Source: DAOUJW01 sp034421015
GTDB taxonomy: Bacteria; Chloroflexota; Dehalococcoidia; Lucifugimonadales; UBA2985
Length of the DNA stretch: 61,330 bases
NCBI GenBank assembly: GCA_034421015.1
Contig: DAOUKT010000005.1
Location: 1-61,330 of the forward strand
Direction of reading: 5' to 3'
Shown one piece after another: positions 1-8,514 of this stretch. Every line of letters begins with the position of its first letter. Within the stretch, counting starts at the first letter, position 1. Below the pieces are notes generated by a model that saw nothing but the letters and a program-made list of their open reading frames with translations, searched no databases and had not been told where the DNA came from. The translations under genes were made by a program, and so were the position numbers.

Positions 1-85
1 CCCGAAGGCCAAGGGACCGTTCGACTTGCATGCATTAGGCGCGCCGCCAGCGTTCGTCCTGAGCCAGGATCAAACTCGCTTTAAG
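1..85 (-). rRNA. rrs: 16S ribosomal RNA, 5' end (partial)
   Basis: The reverse strand reads the universal 16S 5' signature (GAGTTTGATCCTGGCTCAG, bases 77 down to 59), followed by GACGAACGCTGGCGGCGCGCCTAATGCATGCAAGTCGAACG-like sequence that runs off the window. The mature 5' end is estimated a few bases before the GAGTTTGATC core, near base 85. The GGCGGCGCGCCTAATGC stretch is compatible with Chloroflexota, but 80 bases are too few to classify. Confidence 0.95.
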
Positions 86-130
86 AACCTTCCTTCCACT
101 ATTCAGTTGTTAAAGTGCTATGCCAAGCCT

Positions 131-158
131 ATTATAACCACTATTAGCTTCGTGTCAA
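131..158 (-). promoter_or_regulatory. rRNA promoter
   Basis: On the minus strand there is a consensus -35 TTGACA (158-153), a 16-bp spacer and a consensus -10 TATAAT (136-131). Transcription would start near base 124, only about 40 nt ahead of the mature 16S end. A perfect -35/-10 pair with a 16-bp spacer is typical of strong rRNA promoters. Confidence 0.85.
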
Positions 159-219
159 TCCACCAGTTCCGACGCTTGCAGCGGGCATTATCGACTGGCA
201 TCGACGGGCCTCGCTCTCC

Positions 220-248
220 TTGACGCTCCTGGGACAGGCTCATAGAAT
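220..248 (+). promoter_or_regulatory. ruvCAB promoter
   Basis: TTGACG (220-225), 17-bp spacer, TAGAAT (243-248). The predicted transcription start lies near 255, so the ruvC ATG at 283 rather than a start further upstream is the one present in the mRNA. Confidence 0.65.
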
Positions 249-282
249 AGCCTCAACAGGGCCTTTGACGGGGTGCGACACA

Positions 283-804
283 ATGAATATTCTGGGAGTG
301 GACCCGGGCCTGAACACCACGGGGTACGGGGTCATAAGGGTGTCGGGGAACAGGGTTGGACTGCTGGAAGGGGGCGCCATCAGGAGCGGCCCTTCGTCCG
401 CAGCCCTGGAGGAGAGGCTGGCGTCCCTGTTCGACGGGGTGAACGAGGTGCTGTCGGAGCACAGGCCGGAGGCGATGGCCCTTGAGGAGGTCTACTCCCA
501 CTACGCCCATCCTGCGACCGCCGTCGTCATGGGCCACGCCCGGGGCGTGATTTGCCTGGCCGCCGCCCGGGCCGGCGTGCCCGTCTTCAGCTACGCCTCC
601 ACCAGGGTGAAGCAGTGCCTGGCCGGAAACGGGAGGGCCGCCAAGTCCCAGGTGCAGAGGGCGATCCAGGCCCGCCTTGGCCTGTCCGAGGTCCCCGAGC
701 CAGACGACGTGTCCGACGCTCTGGCGCTGGCGATCTGCCACTGGCAGATGTCGTCAGGCGCTGGAAAGACGTTGCAAGCGATGGCAAGCACGCGCAAGCG
801 CTGA
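283..804 (+). CDS. ruvC: Holliday junction resolvase RuvC
   Basis: Endonuclease that cleaves Holliday junctions at the RuvAB-junction complex during recombinational repair. The 173-residue length is usual. The RNase H-fold acidic residues sit where expected: D7 in the opening GVDPG motif, E68 in the ALEE motif, and the C-terminal DDVSDALA motif (D142/D145). The ATG at 283 is chosen because the GVDPG strand normally starts within a few residues of the N-terminus and because the promoter lies at 220-248. It is first in a ruvC-ruvA-ruvB operon, 17 bp before ruvA. Confidence 0.96.
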   Translation: MNILGVDPGLNTTGYGVIRVSGNRVGLLEGGAIRSGPSSAALEERLASLFDGVNEVLSEHRPEAMALEEVYSHYAHPATAVVMGHARGVICLAAARAGVPVFSYASTRVKQCLAGNGRAAKSQVQRAIQARLGLSEVPEPDDVSDALALAICHWQMSSGAGKTLQAMASTRKR

Positions 805-821
805 TCGATTCGAGATAACCG

Positions 822-1460
822 TTGATAAACTACTTGAAAGGCGTCGTAAGGCGCATCGACAAGGAAAGCGCCAGGGTGGTCCTGGACGTGGGCGGCGTGG
901 GCTACGAGCTGCTGCTTCCATACTTCGTGCTGCGCTCGCTGATGGAGGAGGAGAAGGCCGAGGGTGATGAGGTGGAGATGGAGATTTACTATCACGCATC
1001 GGAGAGGCAGCCCAAGCCGGTCCTTGTGGGGTTCAGGAAGGACTCCGAGCGGACGTTCTTCGAGATGCTCTTGCAGGTGGAGGACGTGGGCGTGAACACG
1101 GCCTCCCGCGCGCTGGTGTTCTCGGTATCGACAATCGCGCGCGCCATCGAGGACGGGGACACCGGCCTCCTGGTCCGTATGCCGGGAATAGGGAAGAGGA
1201 CGGCCGACAAGATGGTCGCCACCCTCAAGGGCAAGGTTGCCGAGTGGGCGCTGCTCAGGGACGAAGGGTACGCGACTGTGCCCGGCCCGGTGGACTTTGA
1301 GCCTGTGGATGTGAACGAGGAGGTGGTGAACGTGCTTGTGAACCTTGGCCACCGCCGCTCCGAGGCGCGGGAGAAGGTGGAGGAGGCGTCCAAGAGCAGC
1401 CCCTCAGCCAGGGACTCCCAGGCCCTCCTGCGCGAGGTCTTCCGGCTGGAGCGGGGGTGA
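822..1460 (+). CDS. ruvA: Holliday junction branch migration protein RuvA
   Basis: Junction-binding tetramer subunit that loads the RuvB motor. The 212-residue protein begins with the OB-fold domain (about 1-65), followed by the helix-hairpin-helix pair (VEDVGVNTASRAL and RMPGIGKRTADKMV, about 75-140) and the C-terminal RuvB-contacting domain. The start is a TTG, 17 bp after ruvC, and no strong Shine-Dalgarno is visible, so translation may be coupled. The stop overlaps the ruvB GTG. Confidence 0.95.
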   Translation: MINYLKGVVRRIDKESARVVLDVGGVGYELLLPYFVLRSLMEEEKAEGDEVEMEIYYHASERQPKPVLVGFRKDSERTFFEMLLQVEDVGVNTASRALVFSVSTIARAIEDGDTGLLVRMPGIGKRTADKMVATLKGKVAEWALLRDEGYATVPGPVDFEPVDVNEEVVNVLVNLGHRRSEAREKVEEASKSSPSARDSQALLREVFRLERG

Positions 1461-2494
1461 AAACCATGCCCAGGCAGAAGACGATAACGGGAGAGCCGCA
1501 GGACGAAGAGCCGGACGTCAACCGGGAAGATGGCGCGGTATGGAGCCTCCGGCCCCGGACCCTTGAGGAGTACGTGGGCCAGTCCCAGGTTGCGGACAGC
1601 CTGAAAATCGCCATAGACGCGGCCATGCAACGCCAGGAGCCCCTTGACCACGTCCTCTTTCACGGCCCCCCCGGACTTGGCAAGACCACCCTGGCCCACA
1701 TCATCGCCAGGGAGATGGGCGCCGAGATAACCCACACGTCGGGGCCTGCCCTGGAAAAGCCGGTGGACATCGTGGGCATCCTGTCCAACCTGGAGTCAGG
1801 CGAGGCCCTGTTCATCGACGAGATACATCGCCTGCCCCACGCGGTGGAGGAGTACCTGTACTCAGCAATGGAGGACTTCCAGGTGGACTTCATCTACGGC
1901 AAGGGCGCATACGCCAAGACCCTGCCCTTCCAGCTCAAGCGGTTCACCCTCATTGGCGCCACCACCAGGGCCGGGCTTCTGACGCCACCCCTCAGGGACA
2001 GGTTCGGGATGATGTACCATTTGGACTTCTACTCGCCGGAGGAGCTGACGCAGGTGGTGATGCGCTCCGCCGTTATCCTAGGGGTCAGCGTTGACCAGGA
2101 GGGCGCCGAGGAGATCGCCGGCAGGTCCAGGGGCACGCCAAGGGTCGCCAACCGCCTGCTGCGGCGGGTCAGGGACTACGCCCAGGTGAAGGCCGAGGGC
2201 GTGATCACCAGGGAGGTTGCGGACTCGTCTCTCACCAGGGAGGGCGTGGACAGGGACGGCCTTGACCGCCTGGACAGGCTGTATCTGACGACCATCGCTG
2301 AGAACTACAAGGGCGGGCCGGTTGGAATCGACGCCCTCGCGGCCACGGTCAACGAGGAGGTGCAGACCCTCATCGACGTGGTTGAGCCCTACCTGCTCAA
2401 GATGGGGTTTGTGCTCAGGACGCCGGGGGGCCGCAAGATAGGCGATGCGGCCCTGTCCAGGGTCGATCTCAGGGAGCAGGGGAGGCTGCTCTAG
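1457..2494 (+). CDS. ruvB: Holliday junction branch migration DNA helicase RuvB
   Basis: AAA+ motor that drives branch migration with RuvA. Visible motifs: Walker A GPPGLGKTT, Walker B LFIDEIHRL, sensor-1 GATTRAG with the arginine-finger region PLRDRFG, and a C-terminal winged-helix domain. At 345 residues the length is standard. The GTG at 1457 overlaps the ruvA stop (GTGA); an ATG nine bases later (1466) is an equally plausible start. Last gene of the ruvCAB operon. Confidence 0.97.
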   Translation: MKTMPRQKTITGEPQDEEPDVNREDGAVWSLRPRTLEEYVGQSQVADSLKIAIDAAMQRQEPLDHVLFHGPPGLGKTTLAHIIAREMGAEITHTSGPALEKPVDIVGILSNLESGEALFIDEIHRLPHAVEEYLYSAMEDFQVDFIYGKGAYAKTLPFQLKRFTLIGATTRAGLLTPPLRDRFGMMYHLDFYSPEELTQVVMRSAVILGVSVDQEGAEEIAGRSRGTPRVANRLLRRVRDYAQVKAEGVITREVADSSLTREGVDRDGLDRLDRLYLTTIAENYKGGPVGIDALAATVNEEVQTLIDVVEPYLLKMGFVLRTPGGRKIGDAALSRVDLREQGRLL

Positions 2495-2543
2495 GCCCCG
2501 GGCAGCTGCAAGACATCCAAACACAGCAACAGGAGGCCTTTCT

Positions 2544-2867
2544 ATGATCTACGAGATCCGGACCTACGAAGCGATGCCAGGCAAGCTGGCGGCCCTCAAC
2601 CAGAGGTTTGCCAACGTCACGCTGAAGCTGTTCGAGAAGCACGGGCTGAAGTCCATTGGCTACTGGACGGAGGACGTGGGGACCAGCAACACCCTGGTCT
2701 ACATGCTGGCGTTCGAGGACATGGGCCAGCGGGAGCGGGCATGGGCCGCCTTCCGGTCTGACCCGGAGCGGGCGCAGGCCTTCGCTGAGACGGAGAGCGA
2801 GGGGCCGCTGGTGGCGCGTATAACCAATCGCATACTCAGGCCCACGGACTACTCACCGCTGCAATAG
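2544..2867 (+). CDS. NIPSNAP family protein
   Basis: A 107-residue protein of the NIPSNAP dimeric alpha/beta-barrel family. It opens with the family pattern MIYEIRTYEAMPGKL, and a second strand carries GYWTEDVGTSNTLVYMLAFED. The biochemical role of bacterial members is not settled. The start is an ATG seven bases after AGGAGG; upstream in-frame codons would run back into ruvB. It lies 49 bp after ruvB and may be co-transcribed. No signal peptide or membrane segment is seen. Confidence 0.85.
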   Translation: MIYEIRTYEAMPGKLAALNQRFANVTLKLFEKHGLKSIGYWTEDVGTSNTLVYMLAFEDMGQRERAWAAFRSDPERAQAFAETESEGPLVARITNRILRPTDYSPLQ

Positions 2868-2949
2868 ACTGGCCGGTCTTGGCTCCGGAACAATGACAGG
2901 CTGCTGCCGAACTGTAACCATTATGTAGCATATAATGTGCCCGTTATCC

Positions 2950-3050
2950 CGTCATTCCCGCCTCCGAGCGGGAATGACGAGTCGACCCTTCCGAATCTGC
3001 GCCGCTTTGCGGGCATAGGCTTCAGATTCCTGCTTGCGCAGGAATGACGA
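2950..3050. repeat. REP-like palindrome doublet, family A (copy 1)
   Basis: Two hairpins about 45 bp apart. The first is a perfect 12-bp stem (CGTCATTCCCGC, 6-nt loop, GCGGGAATGACG; 2950-2979). The second is ATTCCTGC-TTGC-GCAGGAAT followed by GACGA (3026-3050). The same ATTCC(C/T)GC...GC(A/G)GGAATGACGA core recurs near 18.9, 20.9, 23.9 and 25.5 kb. It lies in the 420-bp gap between the NIPSNAP gene and ktrB, which otherwise holds only the ktrB promoter. Confidence 0.75.
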
Positions 3051-3108
3051 TTGAAGCGCCTCTTCCAGGAGTGAGCTATGGATTACTCGAGGGCATCTCT
3101 TGGACTCG

Positions 3109-3137
3109 TTGACTGGCGGGCCTGGCGGATATAGAAT
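3109..3137 (+). promoter_or_regulatory. ktr operon promoter
   Basis: TTGACT (3109-3114), 17-bp spacer, TAGAAT (3132-3137). The transcript would have a leader of about 145 nt before the ktrB ATG at 3288. The leader contains a few GC-rich inverted repeats but I could not match it to a known riboswitch such as the c-di-AMP class. Confidence 0.65.
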
Positions 3138-3287
3138 CCCAGCAATCTGATTTCGGAACGCAGATGTCCAACAACTCAGAGTCATTGCCCGTCGGCGAAC
3201 TGGCGCCAGTCCCGGAAATCCCGGACTTTGCATGTCACCCAGCGCTTTGATTTCGGCCGCGGTACAGGGGAGCAAAAGGGTGAGGCC

Positions 3288-4715
3288 ATGAGGCAGCCGT
3301 GGCGTCCAAGGCCCGGGGATAGTGTGGTGCGGCACCCTCGCGAGGAGGAGATAAGCCCCGTCCACATCTCTGCGTCCGCGCCACGGGTCCCGGCGAGGAA
3401 CTTCGGGTCTCCCTACCTACTGCTGGGCGGCTTTGCCATCCTCATCTGCGTGGGGACAGCCCTGCTGCTCCTGCCCTTCACCAACACCAATGGGGGCATG
3501 ACGCCCTTCACAGACGCCCTTTTCACGGCGACTTCCGCCGTCACGGTAACCGGCCTGGTGGTGGTGGACACGCCCACCTACTGGAGCTTCCCGGGCCAGC
3601 TCATAATCATGGCCCTCATCTTCATGGGCGGGCTTGGAATCATGACCAGCGCCACCTTTCTCCTTATCATGACCGGCCAGCGCATCACCCTCGCCAACCG
3701 GCTGCTAATGAGGGAGACCCTGGGAGTCAACCAACTGGGCGGCCTGGTGAGGCTCACCCGGCACATTGTCTTCACGCTGCTGGCTATCCAGTTTGCGGGG
3801 TTCCTGATACTACTGGCGAGGCTCTACAGCGAGTACCCCCTGGCGACGGCGGTCTGGCAGTCGAGCTTTCACGCGGTCTCCGGGTTCAACAACGCCGGAT
3901 TCGTCGTGTTCCCGGACTCCCAGAGCCTCATCCGCTTTCAGCAGGACTACGCCATCCTGATTCCCATGACCATACTCATACTTCTAGGCACGCTCAGCTA
4001 CAGCGTGCTACTGGACGTAGTCCGCTACAGGAAATTCTCCAGGTTCACCCTGGACACCAAGCTGGTGGTAACGGGCACCCTGGCTATGATTCTGATTGGG
4101 ACGGTGGTGATCTTCGTAGCGGAGTTCGGCAACTCGGACACCCTGGGGCACATGGCCTTGGGGCCGAAGGTCCTCAACGCGTTCTTCCAGGCGGTCAGCG
4201 GCAGGACTGCCGGGTTCAGCTCCGTCGACTTTGAGGCCATGGAGCAGCACAGCGAGTTCTTCCTGGTCGGCATGATGTTCATAGGCGGGGCCTCCGCTTC
4301 CACCGCCGGCGGCATTAAGGTGAACACCCTGATGGTGCTGCTGGTGGCGATTCTGTCTTCCATCAAGGGCAGGGCTTACGTGAGCGCATTTGGCCGGGAG
4401 ATACCCCACGGGCAGATCTACAGGGCCCTGACGGTGCTACTGCTTGGGATGGCGATGGTCTTCACCGTGGCCTTGATCCTGACCATCAGCGAGGGGTTCC
4501 CCTTCATCCAGATCCTCTTTGAGACGGTCTCTGCCTTTGCGACCGTCGGACTGTCCACGGGCATTACGGGCGAGCTATCAGAGGTGGGGAGGATCATCAT
4601 CATCCTTACCATGTACATGGGGAGGGTCGGCCCACTCACACTCGCGCTCATCCTGGCCCAGCGAGAGGAGGTCGCTCCCTATCGCTTCGCCGAAGAAAGA
4701 GTTAAAATAGGCTAG
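3288..4715 (+). CDS. ktrB: Potassium uptake channel subunit, TrkH/KtrB family
   Basis: Membrane subunit of a Ktr/Trk potassium uptake system. The 475-residue protein has about ten hydrophobic segments arranged as four M1-P-M2 repeats. The pore loops read SAVTVTGL, SGFNNAGF, SGRTAGF and SAFATVGLS, each with the selectivity-filter glycine. A GGASASTAGGIK segment after the third pore is typical of KtrB/TrkH. The ATG at 3288, after a GGGTGAGG ribosome site, is preferred to an earlier in-frame start at 3228. Its cytosolic gating partner ktrA follows 4 bp later. Confidence 0.92.
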   Translation: MRQPWRPRPGDSVVRHPREEEISPVHISASAPRVPARNFGSPYLLLGGFAILICVGTALLLLPFTNTNGGMTPFTDALFTATSAVTVTGLVVVDTPTYWSFPGQLIIMALIFMGGLGIMTSATFLLIMTGQRITLANRLLMRETLGVNQLGGLVRLTRHIVFTLLAIQFAGFLILLARLYSEYPLATAVWQSSFHAVSGFNNAGFVVFPDSQSLIRFQQDYAILIPMTILILLGTLSYSVLLDVVRYRKFSRFTLDTKLVVTGTLAMILIGTVVIFVAEFGNSDTLGHMALGPKVLNAFFQAVSGRTAGFSSVDFEAMEQHSEFFLVGMMFIGGASASTAGGIKVNTLMVLLVAILSSIKGRAYVSAFGREIPHGQIYRALTVLLLGMAMVFTVALILTISEGFPFIQILFETVSAFATVGLSTGITGELSEVGRIIIILTMYMGRVGPLTLALILAQREEVAPYRFAEERVKIG

Positions 4716-4719
4716 TAAG

Positions 4720-5397
4720 ATGGCTAAGTCGATAATGATAATTGGCTTGGGAAGATTTGGAGCGAGCGTGGCACACACGCTCTACCAGTCCGGCTATGAC
4801 GTTCTGGGCATTGACATGGACGAGAAGATTGTCCAGGACAACATGGGCCAGATCACCTACAGCGTTCAAGGCGACGCCACCAACGAGACTATTCTCAGGG
4901 AGCTTGGAGCGCCCAACTTCGATGCGGCGATTGTCGCAGTGGGTGAGGACATGCAGGTGAGCCTCATGACATCCGTGCTCCTGACCACGCTTGGGGTCCC
5001 CCTCATAGTCGCCAGGGCCAAGGACCAGCTGCACGGCAACACCCTGGAGAAGATAGGCGTCCACAAGGTGATATATCCTGAGCAGGAGATGGGCGAGCTG
5101 CTGGCCCACGGCCTGTTCAACCCGGACGTGCTGGAGTACATGGACTTGACGCAGGACTTTGGCATAAGCAAGATAAGGGTGCCTGACTCGCTGTCCAGCA
5201 TGAGCCTCAGGGAGGCTGGCTTGGGCGGAGTCAGGGACAAGTACGGCGTTGCAGTCATAGCAATCAAGCGCGGCAAGGACGTTACCCTGGCCCCGAACGA
5301 CGGAGACAGGTTGAGGAAGGGCGATATTCTGGTGGTGGCGGGCAAGGATGAGCAGGTTGACAGACTGCGCACGCTGAAACCGTCTGAAGATTCCTGA
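4720..5397 (+). CDS. ktrA: Ktr potassium uptake regulatory subunit, RCK/TrkA protein
   Basis: Cytosolic nucleotide-binding ring subunit that gates KtrB. Residues 1-140 form the RCK-N (TrkA-N) Rossmann domain with GLGRFG at 9-14 and acidic D32 at the end of the second strand, as in NAD(H)/ATP-binding RCKs. Residues 145-225 form the RCK-C domain. It begins 4 bp after the ktrB stop, so coupling is likely. This is the first of three RCK proteins in the operon. Confidence 0.92.
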   Translation: MAKSIMIIGLGRFGASVAHTLYQSGYDVLGIDMDEKIVQDNMGQITYSVQGDATNETILRELGAPNFDAAIVAVGEDMQVSLMTSVLLTTLGVPLIVARAKDQLHGNTLEKIGVHKVIYPEQEMGELLAHGLFNPDVLEYMDLTQDFGISKIRVPDSLSSMSLREAGLGGVRDKYGVAVIAIKRGKDVTLAPNDGDRLRKGDILVVAGKDEQVDRLRTLKPSEDS

Positions 5398-5486
5398 AGA
5401 ATTCGCACTTGACAGCGCCCGCGGCGGATGTCAAAGTATCTGACCGAAAAACCCTGTAGAGTGTGCACGGAGACTGCGTGAAGGAA

Positions 5487-5945
5487 ATGACCGCAGAGAA
5501 GATTCTGGTACCGGTTAGCGGAAACGGCTGTGATGAAGACGCGCTGAAGCTGGCCGTCGAGATAGCACGGGGAAACAACAAGGCGAAGATATACGCGGTA
5601 TACGTTATTCAAGTGAAGCGAGACCTGCCTCTGGACGCGGAGATAACCCAGGAGACCGCCGCGGCCGAGAGGGCGCTGCACAAGCTGGAGCTACTGGGCA
5701 GGGAGCTGAAGCAGGGAGTGGAGGCCACACTGTTGCAGGCGCGGGACGTGGGGCCGGCCGTTGTACAGGAAGCCGTGGAGCTGGGGGTCGATCTCATTGT
5801 GATGCAGATGGACTACAAGAGGCGTTACGGCGCATTCAGCATGGGAGAGACCGCTCCTTACATCCTGAAGAACGCGCCATGCCAGGTCATCCTGTCCAGG
5901 GAAGCTATGACGCGTAACGGCAGGAGGGGGTGGGGACGAGGATAG
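5487..5945 (+). CDS. Universal stress protein family
   Basis: A UspA-fold protein of about 152 residues: ILVPVSGNGCDEDAL at the N-terminus, a central GVDLIVMQMD strand and a C-terminal TAPYILKNAPCQVILSR segment. The usual ATP-binding G-2x-G-9x-G-S/T signature is only partly present (no clear GSV after the last helix), so ATP binding is uncertain. GTG codons at 5463 and 5478 are alternative starts. It sits between RCK genes of a K+ uptake operon, so a role in adjusting transport under stress is plausible but inferred. Confidence 0.85.
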   Translation: MTAEKILVPVSGNGCDEDALKLAVEIARGNNKAKIYAVYVIQVKRDLPLDAEITQETAAAERALHKLELLGRELKQGVEATLLQARDVGPAVVQEAVELGVDLIVMQMDYKRRYGAFSMGETAPYILKNAPCQVILSREAMTRNGRRGWGRG

Positions 5946-5955
5946 CTCCCCAGCC

Positions 5956-6354
5956 ATGAGGGTCCTGATAATGGGTTGTGGGGGAGTGGGCGCGCGGGTG
6001 GCCACCAACTTGTGGAGAGCGGGAAACGAGGTTGTGGTCTTGGACACCAACCCGGACAGCTTCCGCCACCTGTCGGAGGACCTGAAGCGCCATGCCATTG
6101 TGGCGGACGGGACCAGGCGGGAGGACCTGGTCGCAGGGGGGATTGAGGAGGCGGACGTCTTCATCGCAGTCGCATCAAGCGACAGCGCCAACGCAATGGC
6201 CTCCCAGATGGCAAAGCACACATTTGGAGTGGACAAGGTTGTCTGTCGCATCAACGACCCCGCGAGCTATGCAATGTACATAGATCTGGGGCTGGACGCG
6301 GTGAGCGCGACCCAGGAGGTCTCGTATCTCATAGTCGGCAAGGTGGGCGGATAG
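5956..6354 (+). CDS. Stand-alone RCK-N (TrkA-N) domain protein
   Basis: A 132-residue protein consisting only of the Rossmann-type RCK-N domain: GCGGVG at 7-12, an acidic residue after the second strand (VVLDTNP) and the ADVFIAVASSDSANAM strand-loop typical of TrkA-N. There is no RCK-C effector domain. It begins 10 bp after the Usp gene and stops 1 bp before the next RCK gene. It probably assembles with the full-length RCK encoded next, as in split TrkA proteins; this is inference. Confidence 0.88.
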   Translation: MRVLIMGCGGVGARVATNLWRAGNEVVVLDTNPDSFRHLSEDLKRHAIVADGTRREDLVAGGIEEADVFIAVASSDSANAMASQMAKHTFGVDKVVCRINDPASYAMYIDLGLDAVSATQEVSYLIVGKVGG

Positions 6355-6355
6355 G

Positions 6356-7018
6356 GTGTACATAGTTGTGGTGGGCGCGGGAGAGGTGGGGTATGAGCTG
6401 GCCAAGGCCCTCATCAGAAACGATCACGAGGTGTTCATCATCGAAAAGTCCCAGGAGAGATGCAACGCCATCAAGGATGAGCTGGGAAGCCTGGTGATAG
6501 CGGGCAGCGGTTCCGACGAGGCCGTCTTGAGAGAGGCGGGGACGTCCAGGGCAGACGTGTTCATGGCCGTCACCGGCAACGATCCCGACAACCTGGCGGC
6601 CTGCCAGATGGCCAAGCACCGTTTCGGCGTCTCCAGGACCATGTCGCTCGTGAGCAACGGGGACAACGAGCCTCTGTTCAGGGAGCTGGGAATCGACGTT
6701 TGCATCAGGACGTCGGAGATCATCCTCACCCGGATAGAGGAGGAGTTGCCCAGGAACCCGCTGGTGCACATGATGGACATCAAGGGATCGAACCGGGAGG
6801 TTGTGTCCATACGCATACCGCAGGACGCGACCGCAATTGGGAAGGCGCTGAGGGAGATTCCGGTCCCTGCCAACAGCATAATCTCCTGCATACTGAAGAG
6901 GGACGGAAGCCTGCTGGCGGCGGACGGCGCGCTGGTCCTGGGCTATGACGACGAGGTGGTTATAATCACCACCGAAGAGGAAGAGGAGGCCTTGAGAGAG
7001 GCGCTGACAGGGGAGTAA
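6356..7018 (+). CDS. TrkA-like RCK-N/RCK-C potassium transport regulator
   Basis: A 220-residue protein with an RCK-N domain (GAGEVG at 7-12, acidic end of strand 2 in VFIIEKSQ, ADVFMAVTGNDPDNL) and an RCK-C domain (about 140-215, with the usual AIGKALREIPVP motif). The GTG start lies directly after the stop of the stand-alone RCK-N gene, which implies translational coupling. It closes the K+ uptake cluster and lies 7 bp before pheA. Confidence 0.9.
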   Translation: MYIVVVGAGEVGYELAKALIRNDHEVFIIEKSQERCNAIKDELGSLVIAGSGSDEAVLREAGTSRADVFMAVTGNDPDNLAACQMAKHRFGVSRTMSLVSNGDNEPLFRELGIDVCIRTSEIILTRIEEELPRNPLVHMMDIKGSNREVVSIRIPQDATAIGKALREIPVPANSIISCILKRDGSLLAADGALVLGYDDEVVIITTEEEEEALREALTGE

Positions 7019-7025
7019 CCAGGAA

Positions 7026-7862
7026 ATGACCAAGAAGATAGCCTATCTCGGGCCGGCAGGAACCTTCACAGAGGCAGTTACCCTGAAGTACGATTCCGAG
7101 GCGCAGTTGCTGCCCTTCCCGTCAATAGTCGCCGTGGCCGCGGCCGTGGACTCCGGTATGGCGGACGAGGGCGTGGTGCCCATCGAAAACAGCCTGGAGG
7201 GATCGGTAACGGACACCCTGGACCTCCTGATACACGAGTCCCACCTCTCCATTTTCCGCGAGCTTGTCATTCCAATAGAGCACTGCCTGCTGGTCAAGCC
7301 CGGCCACTCGGTGCAGGATGTCAAGGCTCTCTACTCTCATCCACAGGCCCTGGGGCAGTGCCGGCGCTTTATCGAGAGGTGCTTTCCCGCCATACAGGCG
7401 GTGGCCGCCCTGAGCACGGCTGCGGCTGTGGGGGAGATGCTGGAAAGCGACGTGCCCGCGGCGGCCATTGCCACCGGCAGGGCCGCGGATCTGTACGGGG
7501 CCGAGATCCTGGCCAGGGGCATTCAGGACAACCCCGCCAACTTCACCCGCTTCGTGGTGCTGGCCCACCATGACAGCGAAGCGACGGGGCGGGACAAGAC
7601 GTCCCTGTGCTTCTCATTCAGGGAAGACAGGCCTGGCTCCCTCTACGGGGTGCTGGGTGAGTTCGCAAACAGGGGCATCAACCTGGCGAAGGTGGAATCG
7701 CGGCCCAACAAGGAGATATTCGGCCGCTACATCTTTCTGGTGGACCTGGAAGGACACCGCGAAGACCCCCCGGTGAAGGAGGCCCTGAGCGGTGTCCAAG
7801 CGGCTGCTTCTATGATGAAGATTCTTGGTTCCTACCCGCGTTTCGCGGCGGAATCCAGCTAG
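7026..7862 (+). CDS. pheA: Prephenate dehydratase
   Basis: Converts prephenate to phenylpyruvate in phenylalanine synthesis. The 278-residue monofunctional form lacks a chorismate mutase domain. It opens with IAYLGPAGTFTE, carries the PIENSLEGSV catalytic-domain motif and the NFTRFVVL motif with the catalytic Thr. A C-terminal ACT domain (about 195-270, ESRP motif) should bind phenylalanine for feedback control. It starts 7 bp after the RCK gene, apparently in the same transcript. Its stop overlaps the stop of the convergent YtxH gene by 4 bp. Confidence 0.96.
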   Translation: MTKKIAYLGPAGTFTEAVTLKYDSEAQLLPFPSIVAVAAAVDSGMADEGVVPIENSLEGSVTDTLDLLIHESHLSIFRELVIPIEHCLLVKPGHSVQDVKALYSHPQALGQCRRFIERCFPAIQAVAALSTAAAVGEMLESDVPAAAIATGRAADLYGAEILARGIQDNPANFTRFVVLAHHDSEATGRDKTSLCFSFREDRPGSLYGVLGEFANRGINLAKVESRPNKEIFGRYIFLVDLEGHREDPPVKEALSGVQAAASMMKILGSYPRFAAESS

Positions 7863-8152
7863 GCAACCGTCTGCTCGCGGCCGTCTGCGGACGGCTCCTC
7901 GGCAGCGTCCTCAGTGTGCCCGATCCCCATGCGGCTTGCTACGGCTCGCCCCTCTCCAATCGCCTCCCGAACGCGCTCCCGGGCCTCCGCCGCCAGCTCC
8001 TCAGCCCTCTCCCTCAGCCCCGCCGTCCTCTCCAGCATCTGCGCGCGGGTCTCTTCTCCGGGCTTGGGCGCCAGAAGAAGTCCAGCCAGTGTTCCTATTG
8101 CGGCTCCAAGTAGGAGCCCAGTTCCGAATCCCGGTCCTCCGCTACCTGCCAT
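7859..8152 (-). CDS. YtxH domain protein
   Basis: A 97-residue protein with the YtxH pattern: a glycine-rich hydrophobic segment (GTGLLLGAAIGTLAGLLLAPKPGEETR, about 8-35), then a charged alpha-helical tail. Probably a single-pass envelope protein of unknown function. An ATG seven bases after GAGGAGG supports the start. It overlaps the end of the preceding DUF948-like gene and is convergent with pheA. Confidence 0.85.
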   Translation of the reverse strand: MAGSGGPGFGTGLLLGAAIGTLAGLLLAPKPGEETRAQMLERTAGLRERAEELAAEARERVREAIGEGRAVASRMGIGHTEDAAEEPSADGREQTVA

Positions 8153-8444
8153 TTTTCGATCCTCCTCTTCCTTTAGAAACTCCGAGAATAAAGCCTACAA
8201 CCCTCCCCGTTGTAAAGGCGAAGGCGGAGGCCCCTATCATGGGCTTAACAAGCTTCTCCGACAGAAGGCTGGTTGCCTCCTGAGTCTGTTTCATAGTGGC
8301 CTTGGTGGAGTCCAGCAGGGGCGCTACCTTGCGATAAATCAGGAAGGCCATTATCGTGGCTGCCATCAGTACCAGAAGCCCAACCACAGCTACGACAATT
8401 ATGGCCAGATCCCGGATAATGCCTATGAACTCGGACGCTTCCAA
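8142..8444 (-). CDS. DUF948-like membrane protein
   Basis: A 100-residue protein with an N-terminal transmembrane helix (about 10-36) followed by an amphipathic helix and a second short hydrophobic stretch near the C-terminus. Proteins of this kind (DUF948) commonly sit beside YtxH proteins, as here. Function is unknown. The start is a TTG with a weak ribosome site, and no better in-frame codon precedes the membrane helix. The gene overlaps ytxH by 11 bp. Confidence 0.75.
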   Translation of the reverse strand: MEASEFIGIIRDLAIIVVAVVGLLVLMAATIMAFLIYRKVAPLLDSTKATMKQTQEATSLLSEKLVKPMIGASAFAFTTGRVVGFILGVSKGRGGSKNGR

Positions 8445-8514
8445 GCTGTAGACCCCTTCGCCCCCTTTGCTCCTCCGCGACCCAACCGCTCACTTTCATC
8501 ATAGCACATGTCAT

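Noticed and set aside
26..223. Small plus-strand open frame at the left edge
   Set aside because: It overlaps the 16S rRNA 5' end and its promoter on the minus strand.
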